A DNA stretch of 5,369 bases from Candidatus Intestinimonas stercorigallinarum. GTDB lineage: Bacteria; Bacillota; Clostridia; Oscillospirales; Oscillospiraceae. This document shows, one piece after another, positions 3,228-5,369 of the stretch. Position 1 is the stretch's first letter. Every line of letters begins with the position of its first letter. Under the pieces are notes generated by a model, which saw only the letters and a list, made by a program, of their open reading frames with translations, was not told the origin of the DNA and did no database searches. The position numbers and the translations under genes were made by a program. The DNA lies in the NCBI GenBank assembly GCA_019115345.1, contig DXDV01000094.1, forward strand, positions 1 through 5,369, read 5' to 3'.

Positions 3228-5369
3228 TGCTGGAGCTGGTGGGGCGGCTGGGACACCTCTCCCTGACGGCCTCGGCGGTACTCCTGCCTCTGCTGTTGCT
3301 GAGCGCCCTCATCCAGAGGCGGTATACGGCCAGGACCTGCTATGTCCTGTGGCTGGCCCTGGCGGTGTGGCTGCTGTTGCCGGTGGACTGGGCCCTGCCG
3401 GAGCCCGCCGTCACCATCACGGTGCCGGAGGTGCCTCAGGTGTGGACGGCGCCGGTGGAGCCGGTGGTTTTCCCGGAGGCGTCGGGTACGGCGGAGACCA
3501 CGCCGGAGACGGCCGGTCCGGCTCTGCCCACCCTGGGCCAGATCCTGGCCGGGACCTGGCTGGCGGGGGCGGTGGGCCTGCTGCTGTGGCACAGCGCCGG
3601 ATACCTCCTGGTCCGGCGGCGGCTGCGCGCCGGGAGCTGGGAGGAGCCGGGGGACCAGGTCCTGCTGGCCTCCCTTTGGAAGGGAGAGCACGGCCAGCCG
3701 GAAGTGCTGCGGACGGCGGACCGCTTGGCCCCTCTGTCCCTGGGGCTCTTCCGCCCCCTGGTGTTCCTGCCCGCCGGGCTGGGGGAGGAGGAGACCGCCA
3801 TGGTCCTCGACCATGAGCTCACCCACGTCCGCCGCCGGGACCTCTGGTATAAGCTCCTGCTCCTCCTGGTCAACGCCGTCCACTGGTTCAATCCCCTAGT
3901 GTGGTGGATGTGCCGCCAGGCGGGGCGGAATTTGGAGTACTGCTGTGACGACGCGGTGGTGGCCGGCCGGGACGCCGGCTTTCGGTACGACTACGGCCAG
4001 GTCCTCCTGCGGTACGCCGCCCACGGAGCCGGCCTCCCCCTGTACGCCACCCGGCTGAGCAGCGGGGGCCGGCAGATGAAAGGAAGGCTGATGAATCTGT
4101 TTCTCAAGAAAAAGACCGGCGTGATGCTGGTGGCGGCAGCCCTGTGCGCCGCCGTGGCGGTGGGCTCTCTGGTGTCGGTCCAGTCCGCCCAGGCCGGGGA
4201 TGCCCCTGTGACGGCCCGGGAGGCCCTGGACGCCCTGGCCGGGAGTGTAGCTGTCAATGATAAGGAAATCACCTTTACTATTCCTGCGGCCTATGAGAAA
4301 GCCGGCGACTGGCGCATCCAGGTGTCCGGCCGCTATCAGATGGGGGAGGAGGGGACCAGGAGCGTCCGCCTGGTGGACAGCGACGGCGCCGCCGGGCGCT
4401 GGAAAGGCGGAGACGCCGCCTACTCCGTCCCTCTCAGCGATTACGATCTGGACCGGTTTGAAAGCCTCACCCTATGGGCCTTCCTCACCGATGAGAACGG
4501 GGAGGAGCTGGAGAAGGAGGTGGATCTGCTGTCTCTGAGGGGCGCGGGGGATGCCTCGCCCGCAGAGGCGGTATCGGACGTGGGCTGGCAATGGCCGCTC
4601 GCGGAATATCAGGCTGTTACGTCCACCTTCGGCACCCGCGTCCACCCCATCACGGGTCAGGAGAGCAGCCACGACGGCGTGGACATCTCCGCCCCGGAGG
4701 GGGTGGCGGTGCTGGCGGTGCGCAGCGGTACCGTGGCGGAGACCGGCTGGGATGAATCCGACGGGAATTACGTCCTCCTGGACCACGGGGACGGCCTTAC
4801 CACCCTGTACGGCTGCCTGAGCGTGGTCTCTGTCGAAGCGGGGGATACCGTGGTCCAGGGCGATGTCCTGGGGACTGTGGGCCAGACCGGGGCCGCCACA
4901 GGTCCCCATCTCCACCTGGAGGCGGCCCAGGACGGCGTCCTGTATGACCCCCTGAGCTGGTTCCCGGTGCTGCCGGAGACGGCCCTGAAACCGGAGGCGG
5001 TCACCCTTCAGGGGCTGACCCTGACCTGCAATGGCCACAACTACGATTTGACCGAGCGGTCCCCCGCCATCACCGCCGTGACCCGGATGGAGTGGGTGGG
5101 GGAGCAGATCCTTTTGGAGTGCCACACCGGCCCCAAAAACAACCTTTATCTGGTCTTTGATCCCCGGACGGAGACCTTTGTGAAGGAGCTGGCCGGGACC
5201 CACCTCATCTGGAAGGGGGAGGACCTCACTACGGCGGTCTACGCCTCCTGGGGGGATATCCGCACCTGGGACGGGACCGTGCTGACCTCTCTGGACCTTG
5301 GGGAGAATGACTATGTAAGCGGTTTGTCCTTTACAGAGAATGGGGAGCAGGTGGAGGTGACGATCCGGA
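3224..5369 (+). CDS. BlaR1-like M56 membrane protease fused to M23 peptidase, C-terminus cut by window edge
   Basis: An uninterrupted frame of 715 codons running off the right edge. Hydrophobic helices lie near residues 12-30, 39-54, 106-128, 208-230 and 300-320, with a Pro/Thr/Glu-rich loop at 56-103. The M56 core has HELTH (197-201), zinc ligands plus catalytic Glu, and the later ligand Glu238 in LEYCCDDAVV. RLMNLF (289-294) precedes the last helix, as in BlaR1. The predicted extracellular part has a beta-rich region (about 322-440) and an M23 domain (about 466-580) with TSTFGTRVHP, HDGVD (zinc ligands His483, Asp487) and HLHLE (His562, His564). A further unrecognised domain (581-715+) follows. 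The usual His of the YxHL motif is Cys531. AGGAGG (3211-3216) lies 7 nt before the ATG at 3224; an adjacent ATG at 3227 is also possible. It likely senses or trims peptidoglycan outside and inactivates the BlaI-type repressor inside. Confidence 0.9.
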   Translation, partial: MMLELVGRLGHLSLTASAVLLPLLLLSALIQRRYTARTCYVLWLALAVWLLLPVDWALPEPAVTITVPEVPQVWTAPVEPVVFPEASGTAETTPETAGPALPTLGQILAGTWLAGAVGLLLWHSAGYLLVRRRLRAGSWEEPGDQVLLASLWKGEHGQPEVLRTADRLAPLSLGLFRPLVFLPAGLGEEETAMVLDHELTHVRRRDLWYKLLLLLVNAVHWFNPLVWWMCRQAGRNLEYCCDDAVVAGRDAGFRYDYGQVLLRYAAHGAGLPLYATRLSSGGRQMKGRLMNLFLKKKTGVMLVAAALCAAVAVGSLVSVQSAQAGDAPVTAREALDALAGSVAVNDKEITFTIPAAYEKAGDWRIQVSGRYQMGEEGTRSVRLVDSDGAAGRWKGGDAAYSVPLSDYDLDRFESLTLWAFLTDENGEELEKEVDLLSLRGAGDASPAEAVSDVGWQWPLAEYQAVTSTFGTRVHPITGQESSHDGVDISAPEGVAVLAVRSGTVAETGWDESDGNYVLLDHGDGLTTLYGCLSVVSVEAGDTVVQGDVLGTVGQTGAATGPHLHLEAAQDGVLYDPLSWFPVLPETALKPEAVTLQGLTLTCNGHNYDLTERSPAITAVTRMEWVGEQILLECHTGPKNNLYLVFDPRTETFVKELAGTHLIWKGEDLTTAVYASWGDIRTWDGTVLTSLDLGENDYVSGLSFTENGEQVEVTIR

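Noticed and set aside
3146..3883. Open frame of 245 codons on the minus strand opposite the M56 core
   Set aside because: It is a Gln/Arg/Pro-rich shadow; the sense strand has HELTH and membrane helices in one unbroken frame.
4472..5203. Open frame of 243 codons on the minus strand opposite the M23 domain
   Set aside because: The sense frame holds the M23 catalytic motifs without interruption. The antisense product has no motif and no promoter is visible.
2847..5369. Beta-lactam resistance locus
   Set aside because: There is no beta-lactamase or penicillin-binding protein gene in the window, and the sensor part of the BlaR1-like protein is an M23 domain. Naming it blaI/blaR1 would overstate the evidence.

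Overview
The window looks like chromosomal DNA of a GC-rich, low-oxygen Gram-positive, most likely a gut Clostridia/Oscillospiraceae-type Firmicute. This rests on strong AGGAGG ribosome binding sites, sigma-A-like promoters, intrinsic terminators, an ECF-type riboflavin transporter behind an FMN riboswitch, a PadR/DUF2812 pair and a BlaI/BlaR1-type pair. The taxonomic guess is inference from gene content and style; no marker gene is present.

Left part, minus strand (1-2055, transcribed right to left). A promoter at 2050-2077 drives an FMN riboswitch (about 1880-2022), an attenuator hairpin (1814-1846) and ribU (1068-1754), which ends in a perfect 11-bp-stem terminator (1025-1050). Almost abutting it, a second promoter (986-1014), buried in GATATCG-type repeats, drives a two-gene operon: a PadR-family repressor (623-940) and a DUF2812 membrane protein (626 to beyond the left edge). 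These two overlap by ATGA.

Middle, plus strand (2113-2746). A promoter (2113-2141) divergent from that of ribU drives a monocistronic DUF1273/SLOG-fold gene (2209-2709) with its own terminator. A perfect 18-bp palindrome lies just after its -10 box.

Right part, plus strand (2751-5369). A consensus promoter with three evenly spaced near-identical repeats (2751, 2784, 2815) drives a BlaI/MecI-type repressor (2847-3227). It overlaps by ATGA a large BlaR1-like membrane protein (3224 to beyond the right edge). This protein has the M56 zinc-protease core (HELTH) on the inside, but the predicted outside part carries an M23 (LytM-type) peptidase domain and a further unrecognised domain instead of a penicillin-binding sensor.

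Functionally the window is a set of four small, separately regulated units: vitamin uptake controlled by FMN, a self-regulated PadR switch, a SLOG protein of unknown ligand, and a probable cell-wall-sensing repressor/protease pair. The most interesting items are the M56-M23 fusion with its three-copy operator, the PadR operator array, the palindrome in front of the SLOG gene, and the riboswitch in which the aptamer's 5' strand can form the antiterminator.
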